The position numbers and the translations under genes are program-made. 64,000 bases of DNA from Temnopleurus reevesii (lineage: Eukaryota > Echinodermata > Echinoidea > Temnopleuroida > Temnopleuridae), in NCBI GenBank assembly GCA_036244855.1, contig BQKZ01001367.1, positions 57,409 to 121,408 on the forward strand. The letters are read 5' to 3'. Under the pieces are notes generated by a model. The model was not told the DNA's origin. It searched no databases and saw nothing but the letters and a program-made list of their open reading frames with translations. Shown in pieces: positions 1 through 10,255 of this stretch (position 1 is the first letter of the stretch; every line of letters starts with the position of its first letter).

Positions 1-3000
1 TATGGAGTATTGCGAATCCTGGTCCAGATCATATTTAACATTTCCACCCAGAATTGTTACCCACTCCTCCATGAATCATGGGGAGTAAAGACCTGCCTGC
101 ATGGGTGTCAGGGTCTACTGGTTTTCGACAGGTGCCTTATCTAGGTCGCTTCAGTTATCAAATTTCATATCTAGTTGCTTGTTTATGGGGCAACTTGTCT
201 GTATAGGGGAAAGGGAAAAGGGGTTCTCATGCACCCTTCATGCATGGACTTCTACCCCTAGTGATAATTTATATAGATTTGATTAGGTTGATATGATTTG
301 ATAAAGTTTGTTTGACAAACAGGGTGTGTTAGCTCTAACTGAGGAAGTGGATGTTTGTGAGTATGATTAAAACTGTTTTTGGATATCATTATAAAACTTG
401 AAACTTTGGAGATGAGAAGGAGATTTGGTGTTTTCCATCTGGTATTAACTAACTTGTTATATGTACAAAATACAGGAAAATTCTGATTAGTATCCCAAGA
501 ATATTGCTCCAAGAGCATGAAGTTTCTCAGTGGCATAAACGCATCATGTGCCTCAGGCTTAAATGAAGCATTACTAATGTCAAATAGGTGTACATTATGC
601 AGATGCTTGTAACGCTTTTTTTCAATTTCTAGAAACTTTCAAAGTTAAAGGCACAGGTGTATGAATAATGGTTGGTGTGTTTCAATATTCATGTAATGGT
701 ATGTTATGATATATGGTATATGTTAGGGTATGTTCACATCTCAATTAGATATTAAACTTCTAGGGGCATTCCCAACTGATCCCTTTTTTGAAAAAACATC
801 AACTCATTTCGACACAATGCAGAATTTCTATAAAGTTGTCATTTTCATGTTTGAATAAGTTATATTTTTTACAATCCATTTTTAACTTTCTTGTAACATT
901 AATCTTCACTTAGATGTACATGTCTGTTGTGCACAATATTAGATAATTATGTTTGATATGTATGTATTCAGAACATAGTTTCAAGTTTTGTTTGATTATA
1001 AAGCGGTTTGTGACTTTTGGGATGTGCCTTGGGAATTCTGATGGAATAATTAATCAGTTGTTATAGCGTTCTATATTGCAACTAGTTTAGTTCGTAGTTT
1101 CCTGGCCCTGCAGGTGTAAATTAGAGTGCATTTGGAGTCTGCTTGTGGGGGAGGGGTATCATGATTTGTTGGATTGAAAATCTGTTTATTTTTTAAATCA
1201 TCTATTTCAATTTCATTTTGATTTCCAAAAGGTCGTTTGCCTATGGACCCATGGTAGTGAAGCTTTGACTGACAGTTTGAAAAAATGAATATTTCCTGTT
1301 TACATCCAGAACGTACATCATAGTCCCCCTGAGTCTGATGGCATCATAGAATATTGATCCTGACCTAAAAACGTCATCTATTCATCATGAGATTGGGGAC
1401 CATTTTACCCCTCCTGACCCTCCTAGATACTCCCATGTCAAGTAATTCACCCCAGACAATAAAGATGCTCCAGGCATGGGTCCAGTTACATCATCAGTGT
1501 TGTCAATATCAATCCGAAAGGTTCTTTTATAAGACGATGAAACGCTTGAAATTGAATCATAGCGACCTTAGTTTTTATTCATAAAGCTTCTTATCAATCA
1601 ATTGAGTTACTGCAAAATTTAGTGCTAAATGCTCCTGAAGTAGTAATAATTAGTAGGCTGATAATATATTTGATGTATTATTGTTAAAGAGGTCAAGTTT
1701 CACTGCGGACATGGATTCCTTAATGAAATCATTATTGTAGAATAGTGAATGACATGATCTTTTTAGATTATAGAGATGCTCAGAGTAGTGTCATTCTCCA
1801 GGTAAAAGTTTCAGTGTGAAAGATAATATACCAATGAATCTGAAGTCTGTAATATTGATTAAACCTTCCTAGGTTACACTGTACTACTGTAGTAAAATTT
1901 TGGTTCAACAGGATACTGTTATTCAGACTCCAGCAGACAATATTGCGAAATGCTGACAGATAAAAGCATAATATAATAATGTCTGATAGTCACAGGCATA
2001 GTGCCAAAAGGGGTTTATATGTCAAAAGGCCCTTAGCTCCATTGACGTTGTACATAGATTACACCCTTTTAGCATTAGACCGATGTAGTGTGTATGGGGT
2101 TGGTGGTGAGAAGCACCTGTGTGAAAGTAGACATGTTTCTAATCCATCACCATCTGTGTCCCACGCTCTGGGAGCCTGTCTTGAATCCAGTCACGCTTTT
2201 CAAGGTCTGCGCTCATTATTTGCCCTCTACTACAGATAGATATCAACATGCAATATGATTTCATCAATAAAGCTTTGTAACATTTTGTCCATTCAAACAA
2301 TTACCGCGTATCAATACCACTGGTCTGGTCATTAGAACATTGCTCTTGCAAAGATTCACACTCGATGTTGGAGACCCTTTCGACAGGACTGTAAAGCCAT
2401 TGGTCCATGGATAGTTCCTATGCATACCACTATTACACAACATTTATATAGCGCTTATTACGAAGTGTGTCTTACCGCTCTGTGCATTATTACCTGGCTA
2501 CAGCAAGGCTACCATATGGTGCTCACTGCATTCAGGAATTTCATCTGACTGATCAGTACCCATTCACCTTACCTGGGTTGGGTGCAGCACATTGTTGATA
2601 CATTTCTTGCTGAAGGAAAATAAAGTCATGGTTTGGATTTGAGACTCCAACCCTCTAGTTGAAAGGCGAGTGTCAAACTGCTACACCACAACGATTCAAA
2701 TGACCATGATGAGCGCACAGCCGATCGAGATGGATGATTATATAATCAAGATGCTTTCTTCTTAGATGGATATTAACAGGATTATTAAAATCAGGTCGCC
2801 CGTTAGATGTATAGTTAATAGTGATGAACGTAGTAGCCTGCTTAAAACATGCTAATGAATATTCCGTTACACAATGAATCCAGGGGATGTGATTAGTTGG
2901 ATGATTAAGTGAAAGCATTTGTTCAAACAAACATAGTGACTAATTAGTGATTAACAGGTGCTTTACCTAAGAATACACCAAAATGTTCCCAGTTATATCT

Positions 3001-3846
3001 CCATTTCATTCTTGCACCATTGATCCAACACATGAGCATGCTTTCTTAAATGTCACCTGGGATTGATAATGCTGTGAGGCCTTGAATCAACGTTGATTGG
3101 AACCTTGGCAAATTTCTTGTCTTATCTACATTGTAGCAGCATCTCCGCACATGCGGTTATCTGTAGCATTGGCTAGTGGTATTTTGAAAATATTACTCTG
3201 CAGAGATACTAACCAATGGCCTTATGACTGAAATCTGCCATGGATCTTCAATCCTCGGACTAAAACACTATCTCGTCACGGTCTTGAAGGAGATTAGAAG
3301 CACTCATGTGCCTGCAGTGGAATACAATCGGTGTAAAAGGATTATTTAATTTATACGTGCTTCTGGATCACCCTCTGTGTGTACTCTGATTTTGGAATGG
3401 TTTCAAAAAGGAGAAAGATTCATTGTAGTAGTGCTTCATTTGACATTAGCTACCATCATGGATAGGTTACGTGCACGTAGATGCAAATGTTGTTCGGGAA
3501 AATCTCTAAAGTTGTGTGATTTCCATGTAAGTGCCATTTTTGTCTTGTGTAATCACATTAATTGTTTCATGTATGTACATAAAAAGCAAGAACGTTTGAT
3601 GTTTTGTATATCGATTGCATTAGTATTGTTTATTTGTTGTAGTTGTATACACTATGTGAAAGTAAGTTTCTGAACAAATGTTGATCATGATATGATTACA
3701 CATAAAATTGAATTTTGTTCACATACAATGCCAAATGCACAAAAGTTTGATTTGGTAAATTATTACACTTTAACAGTTATGCAGTATAAATGGGTTTCTT
3801 AATTTCGATTGAACTGAAACGATTGTTTGATTTCAATCCTTTGCAG
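1..3846. other. Upstream non-coding sequence, probably intron
   Basis: I see no convincing exon here. Short open frames exist (for example 101-286 and 3377-3673), but they lack coding character, recognisable domains or paired splice signals. The first 60 bases are open in two frames and could be an exon remnant, but nothing confirms it. The stretch holds a SINE at about 2431-2694. The last 20 bases form the acceptor of the first recognised exon, a weakly pyrimidine-rich tract ending TTTGCAG. Confidence 0.6.
2431..2694 (-). mobile_element. tRNA-derived SINE copy
   Basis: Read on the minus strand, the head at about 2694-2630 has an A-box-like GTGGTGTAGCAGTTTGACA and a B-box-like stretch GTTGGAGTCTCAAATCC, the layout of a tRNA-promoter SINE. 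A body shared with the element at 38984-39222 follows: TTCCTTCAGCAAGAAAT, then GTGCTGCAC-CAACCCAGGT, then GAATGGGTAC. The 3' end is GCGCTATATAAATGTTG, a tail type common in marine invertebrate SINEs. The copy is old, with many differences from its relative. The family name is not assigned. Confidence 0.8.
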
Positions 3847-3983
3847 AAGCGAGAAGTTGTCAAGATCCACCTGGTAAAAGACAAGGGCTCCCTAGGGATC
3901 CAGATAGCTGGAGGCAAGGGCTCCAGGAAAGGAGATATCGGTATCTTTGTGGCAGGAATCGATGAGGGAAGCCCGGCCAACAG
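3847..3983 (+). CDS. Exon 1 seen: first half of PDZ domain A (PDZD2/pro-IL-16-like)
   Basis: The exon encodes 45 codons plus two bases, beginning KREVVKIHLVKDKGSLGIQI and ending GIDEGSPAN plus split Arg codon AG. It contains PDZ strand beta1, the carboxylate-binding loop as KGSLGI (a GLGF variant), strand beta2, the AGGKGSRKGDIGIFV segment and the start of helix alphaA. The acceptor is TTTGCAG and the donor is CAG/GTAACG, followed at once by an in-frame stop. The intron enters in phase 0 and leaves in phase 2, matching the exon at 16917. PDZ domains bind C-terminal peptides of partner proteins, and this family acts as multivalent scaffolds. The exon 3' end and donor are repeated downstream (see 3984-4540). 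Earlier exons must lie upstream. Confidence 0.95.
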
Positions 3984-4540
3984 GTAACGTTTCTTGATAA
4001 GATATTTCTTCCGGAACAAAACAAATGAACAGCAATAAGTGGATCAAAACTAACTATGAGCATGAATTGTAATTTGAAAGAAGTACATGTAATTGCTTTT
4101 TATAACATGATGAGGGAAAAATAGCCAACAGGTAACGTTTGTTGATAAGATATTTCTCCAGGAACACAACAGATGAACTGCAATATGGGTCAAAACTAAC
4201 GTATGAGCACAGATTGTGATTTAAAAGAAGTTATATTGCTTTGTATGACATGATGAGAGAAAAATTGCCAATAGGTACCGTTTCTTGATAAGATATTTCT
4301 TCTGGAACAAAACAAATGAACAGTAATAATGAGGTCAAAAGTAATCTATGAACAAGAATGATGATTTCACTTATTACTGTGTAGTAAGGAATGATGAGGT
4401 AAGAATAGCTAACAGGTACTGATCCTCTGTAAGATTTTCACCAAGAACGCAAAGTAGGTATAGCATTAGAAAGTAGGTCACAAGTCAGATGTGCTTTAAC
4501 ATGGAAATACAAGACTTATTTAAAAAAAACAATGATTGTC
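3961..4540 (+). repeat. Tandem copies of exon 1 end plus splice donor
   Basis: The last ~23 exon bases, the donor and ~120 bases of intron are repeated in tandem. Donor-like junctions are at 3984 (CAG/GTAACG, real), 4132 (CAG/GTAACG), 4275 (TAG/GTACCG) and 4416 (CAG/GTACTG), so the spacings are 148, 143 and 141 bp. Each copy carries GATGAGG-like sequence, GCCAACAG or a variant, then TTGATAAGATATTTC and AACAAATGAACAG-like blocks. The fourth copy is the most decayed. The copies lack acceptors and carry stops, so they look non-functional apart from competing donor sites. Confidence 0.88.
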
Positions 4541-5771
4541 TAGATTTTCTGCGAAAAAAATTATCAATGAAGATAATGAAAGCGATATTTTTCTACCCCC
4601 TCCCTTGCAATTCTTTTTTTTAGAAGAAAGCTTATTTTAATCAAATTTGGACAAGAATACAGATTAAATTCTTTTTAAGAACCCTTTCCTCCTCTCACTT
4701 CACAATGACCTCCAGAAAGAAAGCCATTTGTTCATAGTTTTATATCATCAATATCATCATGGAATCAAAAGTAAAATCAATAAAATCAAAGCCATCCTAC
4801 TGGGTCTGATTATCAAATTGTCCCAAATGATAGAGGTTTGTATACTCATCATTCAAAGTTTATAAATGCAAAAATCACAATGTTTTTTTCAAATAAAATC
4901 ATTCAAATAAAATAGACTCTTTTATCCCCAACCAATATATGGAAATAGCCCAAAAGACTTGTGCAGGTTATCATGTCCAAATCTCTACTGTCGAAAGAAC
5001 AATCAATTAAACAAAATGTGCCTTTATGTACATGTGGGTTGTAACAATTAATTTATTGGGTTATCAATTCGAGTGCTAATATGATAACTCTTATGTATCA
5101 AATTAATTCTGAAGAGGGTTAAATAGCGAAAGATTAAAGTCGAGATGAGAAGTATCAAGCATAAAATATTATTAATGTTTTAAGTTGAAAGGATGTGTGA
5201 ATGTAAACATCTGTTTTTGTTATTTTGATCCATTCTTTATAATGACCACACTTCATCATTTATAATCTCAAAGTTTGAATGGAGACCTATCTCTTGTAAG
5301 CAATATTAAGAATGAGTTTTATATTTTGAGGTTGACTGTATCCTTTGAATGGTTTTACAAACAAAGGTGTTCATCATCATCTTACAAATGTTTTGCAGCA
5401 TAAAGTTAATCACACTCTAGTCAAAACCATTTCAAACCTACAATGTAGGCCTATACTTCTAGTTTGACGTTGGAAAAAAATCGCTTGTTTGTATCAGACG
5501 ATAAGATTATTCAGCGCCATGGCAAGAGCTTCTGCCTGCTTTGAAAATATCAATGGACAAAAGAGAAGGAAACTCCCAAGATATGAACATGTGTAGGCAA
5601 TTATGATCAAGCACGCATTCAATCTCATGTATCATTGTAAATCAAACATACAATCTATGGGAAGGAGAAGAGGGAAGATGAGTTCATAACCTGTCGTCTA
5701 GAAGTCCCATGTCACAAACATCTGACATCCATGATTCATATACAGTCAAGTCATATAGCTCATTGCATCAT

Positions 5772-7197
5772 ATGAGGGGGATAGAGGTAGATTTACCTTC
5801 TTCAGAGCAAAATTATTTTCAAAACAATGTAATTCAAGTGTTTTATTCTTTGAATTATATCCATTGAAATCCTTGTCACAACTAATAAGAAAATTGCATC
5901 ATATGAGGGGGATATGTTCTAGCATTGGAGTTCCTTTATTCGTCCCTCCTTGCTCTGTGATTGGTTGCCCTTCACATCCTGTTCTTTCTTTCTCTCCACC
6001 TCCTCGTTTTGGCTTTTTCTATATACTTGTGTGTTCACTTCATTTCCTTGTCATTTTGCTTATGATTAAGATTCTGCTAGGATCGAAAGCTCAAGCTCTT
6101 TTTTGACTTCAAGAAAATTGAGGGGTACATTCTTCAGACAAGTTTGCTATTATTTTCCCCAAATGAATATAAATAATTATGATTACTTGTATAATTTTAT
6201 CCGTTTGAATCCCCTTGATCATCTAATCCTGATTACTGTCAATAGAAAGACCATTGCGTACAAATGGGCACATACATGTATGTAAATAAGTTGTATTCTT
6301 TGGCCGGGTTAGGGTAGGTGTACACAGTATCTATACAAATTGTCAAATGATATTAAAGTCAAAGTTAAATTTCAATTATTGTCATTTACACACTGTAAAA
6401 GCAAATATTTTAGCGAATATAAAGTTGGGAAAATTCACTGAATTTCAGACCTTTTCACACATCATATAGTGAGGCATTATTTTCATGTTTTGAAAGATTA
6501 TTTTACCCGTGAAATGATTGAAAATATAAGCGAATTCATGGTCGTGAAATTCGCAAAAATAAATTCCTGCACCAACAATTTTCACTTTTTAAACCATTTT
6601 TGCAGGTGTGTACAAAAGGATGTTTGATTAGAATTAGGATTATATGTGTATGTATTGTACACATTATAAAGTGTTCACATTTTAAAAACTATAGGTCACT
6701 GAATTGTCAGAGATTTCGCCTGATCTTTCTCACAAGCTTTTTAAGACTGTGCATAAGCTATGTATCGCATCCGGGTTAGATGTGAAATCTCCTTCAGTCT
6801 GCATGTAGACTATGCATACATTAAAGCTTGGTAGTCTGTAATGCATAGACTATATGCACATTCATGTACTACAGTTTGGCAGTCTGCAATGCATAGACTA
6901 TGCGCACATTCATGTACTAAAGCTTGGCAGTCTGTAATGCATAGACTACGATATGTGCACATTCATGTACTACAGCTTGGCAGTCTGTTATGCATAGACT
7001 ATGCGCACATTCATGTACTATAATTTGGCAGCTCCAATCATTACCACTCATTTGTAATCGTGCGTAAAAGATGTTGAGCAATTAGCAGCAAACCACTGGA
7101 TGGATTAAAATGATTAGGATAGAGATACTCCCTCTCACTCTACCTATCAGCTTGAGTCATGTTCGAGGTGATAATCCACCTAGAGTTTATCATCAGC
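5772..7197. repeat. Direct repeat, copy A, ending at N 7198
   Basis: This block matches 7199-9239 in the same orientation. The first base after the N at 7198 corresponds to 5772, and the last base before the N corresponds to 9239. Shared landmarks are GAGGGGGATAGAGGTAGATT, TGATTACTTG-ATAATTTTATCC, TTGTATTCTTTGGCC, ACACACTGTAAAAGC and TTTATCATCAGC. Copy A alone has a 214-bp segment (5897-6110) flanked by the 10-bp repeat AAGAAAATTG, a 68-bp stretch near 6200-6285, and four VNTR units. The arrangement fits two alleles placed end to end. Confidence 0.88.
6795..7029. repeat. 48-bp minisatellite, about 4.8 units
   Basis: Units run 6833-6880, 6881-6928, 6929-6981 (with 5 extra bases) and 6982-7029, after a partial unit from about 6795. 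Each unit has the form AGTCTGTAATGCATAGACTA, then TGCGCACATTCATGTACTA, then a-AGCTTGGC. The homologous place in the second copy (about 8985-9073) holds far fewer units, so repeat number varies between the two copies. Its translated frame (MHRL/AHSCT repeats) is an artefact of the repeat. Confidence 0.92.
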
Positions 7198-7847
7198 NAT
7201 GAGGGGGATAGAGGTAGATTTACCTTCTTCAGAGCGTAATTATTTTCAATACAATGTAATTCAAGTGTTTTATTCTTTGAATTATATCCATTGTAATCCT
7301 TGTCACAACTAATAAGGAAATTGAGGGGTGCATTCTACAGACCAGTTTGCTATTATTTTCCCCCAATGAATCCTACTATATAATTCGCCTAATCTTGTGT
7401 GTAAATTTGTTTGATGTTTGGTTGTTTGTTTGTTTGTTTGGCTGCGTATTTCTCTCAACCTATTACACCAATCATCTCCAGATTTCTCTTTTCCCCGTTT
7501 TAGATAACAGAAAGAAACCTTAGACTATTAACAATTACTGCCGATGCCTAATTATGATTTCATATTTCACAATTCGTAACTTTCATTCGCTGCGCCCTGA
7601 ATATCAACTAGGTGTACGCAATTCTCTTTAGCCGAGGCGTCAGCGAACACGAGGTTATGCATGGGCATGGTGTGACCCATAGAGTGTGTGAGCAGTATAC
7701 GCCATGCTTTCGCTCGCCGGAGCGACGGCCCGGAACGGGCGGAGCGATTGGTGTAATTGTCTGCCATGTGTCTGCGGTATGTGGGTTCGCGTTCATTTTC
7801 TGCTTGAACGTGAAGCATGTTTCGGGAGACCGATGATGGTCGGGTTG

Positions 7848-7900
7848 TGGGGGGGGGGATAAAGAGAGAGAGAGGGAGAGAGAGAGAGATAGAGGGGGAG
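7848..7900. repeat. Poly-G and GA-rich simple repeat
   Basis: An 11-base G run at about 7848-7858 is followed by an AGAGAG/GAGGGAGAGA purine tract. It is unstable simple sequence present only in copy B of the 5772-9239 duplication. The open frames crossing it on both strands (7567-7968, 7608-7922, 7817-8053) reflect low complexity and are not counted as genes. Confidence 0.9.
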
Positions 7901-8377
7901 AACAGAATACTAGGGTCTTCACCTTGGAAGCCGGTCTCAGCAGAATGGGGCCTGCAAAAATATGTCATTCATGTCATACTTATCACTATCTTTTTCCCCC
8001 AAAGTTATTATAGGAAGGCAAAACTACACAAACAGGCAGATCTGCTAGTGTAAATAATTATGATTACTTGAATAATTTTATCCTTTTGAATATGTTGTAT
8101 TCTTTGGCCTGAGTATACTTTTAGTCAAAGTTAAATTTCAATTTTTGTGATCTACACACTGTAAAAGCGAATATTTTAGCGAATATAACATTTAGCAAGT
8201 TCACTGAATTTCAGATCTACTATTGTACCCGAATAATGAGTGAAAATATGAGCAAATTCATGGACATGATATTTGCAAAAATAAATTTGTGCACCAACAA
8301 TTTCCACTTTTTAGACCACCTTTGCTCTGTATACTGCAGGTGTATACAAAAGGATGCTTAATTAGAATTAGGATTAT

Positions 8378-8815
8378 AAGCAAACATCGTTTTAATATTC
8401 CTATATTTTGTTTTTTCTCCAGAAACCAATTCAATATTCAAACATTTGTGAATTGCAAATAATCCGTAATTCAATATCAAATCAATTTCTTCGTTTTCTG
8501 TTTGTTTGAAACCATAAATAACGTATTCCTTTTTTAAATCAAAATTCTTGTCATAACAACTCTTGAGGTAATTTTCTATGTATTTCCAGAATTTCTTTAC
8601 TTCCGCACATAACCAAAACATATGCATGATCTCTCCAACTTGGTTACAAATATGACAAACAACGCTGGTTCTTTTTTTCCATTTTTTCAAATTTTGTAAT
8701 GTAGGTAACAAATTATACATAAATTGAAAATTGAATTGTGCAATTGTATTGTCTTTTATTTTCTTCAGTTTGAACGTCCATATATAGAACCAAGAGTGGT
8801 ATTTTTCAAGATTTA
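8378..8815 (-). mobile_element. LINE ORF2 C-terminal fragment, insertion-like
   Basis: On the minus strand this segment is open throughout (within 8849-8358) and encodes a protein typical of the C-terminal end of a non-LTR retrotransposon ORF2. It has an AQFNFQFMYNLLPT-like helix, a CHIC-x7-H-x4-C zinc-ribbon pattern (VCHICNQVGEIMHMFWLC), then VKKFWKYIENYL, as in L1/Tx1-type elements (family recalled, not searched). The segment is bounded by a near-perfect 15-bp direct repeat at 8363-8377 and 8816-8830 (TAGAATTAGGAT-TAT/GAT). The homologous site at about 6630-6648 has one copy of that motif and no insert. Reverse transcriptase proper, 5' end, 3' UTR and poly(A) are absent, so it is a dead fragment. 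Confidence 0.8.
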
Positions 8816-9619
8816 TAGAATTAGGATGATATGTGTATGTATTGTACACATTATAAAGTGTTCACATTTTAAAAACTATAGGTCACTGAATTGTCAAAGC
8901 TTTCGCCTGATCTTTCTCACAAGCATTGTAAGACTCTGCAATTAAAGCCATGTATAGCATCCGGGTTAGATATGAAATCTCCTTCAGTCTGCATGTAGAC
9001 TACGCATACATTAAAAGCTTGGTAGTCTGTAATGCACAGACTATGCACACATTCATGTACTATAACTTGGCAGCTTCAATCAATACCACTCATTTGTAAT
9101 CGTGTGTAAAAGATGTTGAGCAATTAGCACCAAACCACTGGAAGGATTAAAATGATTAGGATAGAGATACTCCCTCTCACTCTACCTATCAGCTTGAGTC
9201 ATGTTCGAGGTGATAATCCACCTAGAGTTTATCATCAGCAAAATGTCACCTGACCACATGCTCAACTTAATTGGTCATGTGACTGATTTTGTGCCCCATC
9301 CAAAGCTCTTTTGAGGAGCTAGTGAAATGGCTTGTGAACATGTTAATTTAGGTAGTTTATTTAGTGATATCATGTTTGAAGTTGAGTTAATATAGCTCCT
9401 TCATTCAATTTAATTCAATCATGTACTACAAGCCTCTCTTGAAAGGTTAGTTGTGAGTTTAGGTTTTTTTCAAACATTTTAAAGACGTGATCATCTTATT
9501 GAGAGAGCAATGATTGTTTTTATTTACAGTTTATTTGTTGGGAGCAGCGAATAGGGACAATTTTTTTCAAATAAATGAATTAAGTTCATTCAAAAGAAAT
9601 GTAAAAAAGCAAATTGAGC

Positions 9620-9688
9620 GCCACGAGCGCCCAGCTGAGGCGGTGATTGGCGCTATACAAGAGACCATCGTTATCATCATCATCATCA
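9620..9688 (+). mobile_element. SINE 3' tail remnant
   Basis: The sequence GAGCGCCACGAGCGCCCAGC leads into GGTGATTGGCGCTATACAAG and a run of ATC triplets. GCGCTATAcAA followed by a short AT-rich simple repeat is the usual 3' end of tRNA-derived SINEs and their partner LINEs in echinoderms. No tRNA-like head is visible upstream, so this is a fragment. Confidence 0.55.
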
Positions 9689-9902
9689 AATGCAGTAAGA
9701 TAGATCCAGTTTTCTTTTCAGCAATGATCTTGTAACTTCAAATACAAAAACTTGCCTGTAGAGGTCACAGTTTAGATTTCTTATGCATTTATAATGTAAA
9801 GTTGAATTGTTTTTGCAGATTTCTTTGTAAAAGAGTACAAATATGCCCTATTAAAGCTTTCTGATTCATATCATAAAATGCTTACTGGTACTTATTTACA
9901 TA

Positions 9903-10255
9903 AATAAATAAACACGTGCGCAAAATTAAGACTTAAGAATCCAGAAGGATATGTATATAGGATTTATGAATAGTCTTCATCAATATTTTTCATATTACTA
10001 ATAATGAACACATTGATGATAGAAATCAACATAACTGATTGATGATTCAACGGGGAATGACCCATAATGAGGGCATTTACTGTTTAAGTCACATGCTCCT
10101 TAAATATACATGTTTCTCTGAAGAAAATAAGAATATGCCTTGAGCTCTCATAAAGTGTTTGTGTTTTCTTATTTGAATACAAACAGTACACAAATAAATA
10201 CACAACTGCGCAAAATTAAGACTTCAGAAGGATTTCTACAGGATTTCTGAAAAGA
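9903..10255. repeat. Short degenerate direct repeat
   Basis: The block GCGCAAAATTAAGACTT-AGAA with an upstream AATAAATA-ACAC occurs at about 9903-9965 and again at about 10193-10255. It looks like an old local duplication or two fragments of one dispersed repeat. No coding content is associated with it. Confidence 0.5.

Larger units (their letters stand above)
7199..9239. repeat. Direct repeat, copy B, starting at N 7198
   Basis: This is the homologue of 5772-7197, starting flush at the N. Relative to copy A it carries about 680 extra bases at 7372-8046, including the poly-G and GA-rich tract at 7848-7900, and the 438-bp LINE-derived insert at 8378-8815. It lacks the 214-bp segment and most of the minisatellite. 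The shared parts differ by scattered substitutions, more than expected for a fresh copy and in keeping with alleles of a highly heterozygous animal. Confidence 0.86.

Noticed and set aside
1..64. Possible exon at the window start (open in two frames, followed by A/GTAAAG)
   Set aside because: The donor is weak, the acceptor would be outside the window and the peptide does not look like this family. Not enough to call.
2638..2694. tRNA gene on the minus strand
   Set aside because: The A- and B-box-like motifs belong to a SINE head; there is no intact cloverleaf, and the SINE body follows directly.
6841..7023. Frame with MHRL/AHSCT repeats that looks like a repetitive peptide
   Set aside because: The 48-bp minisatellite unit is a multiple of three, so any frame through it repeats. 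Unit three has 5 extra bases and breaks the register.
6795..7029. Possible CRISPR-like array
   Set aside because: Whole 48-bp units repeat with no unique spacers, and the setting is animal intron DNA. It is a minisatellite.
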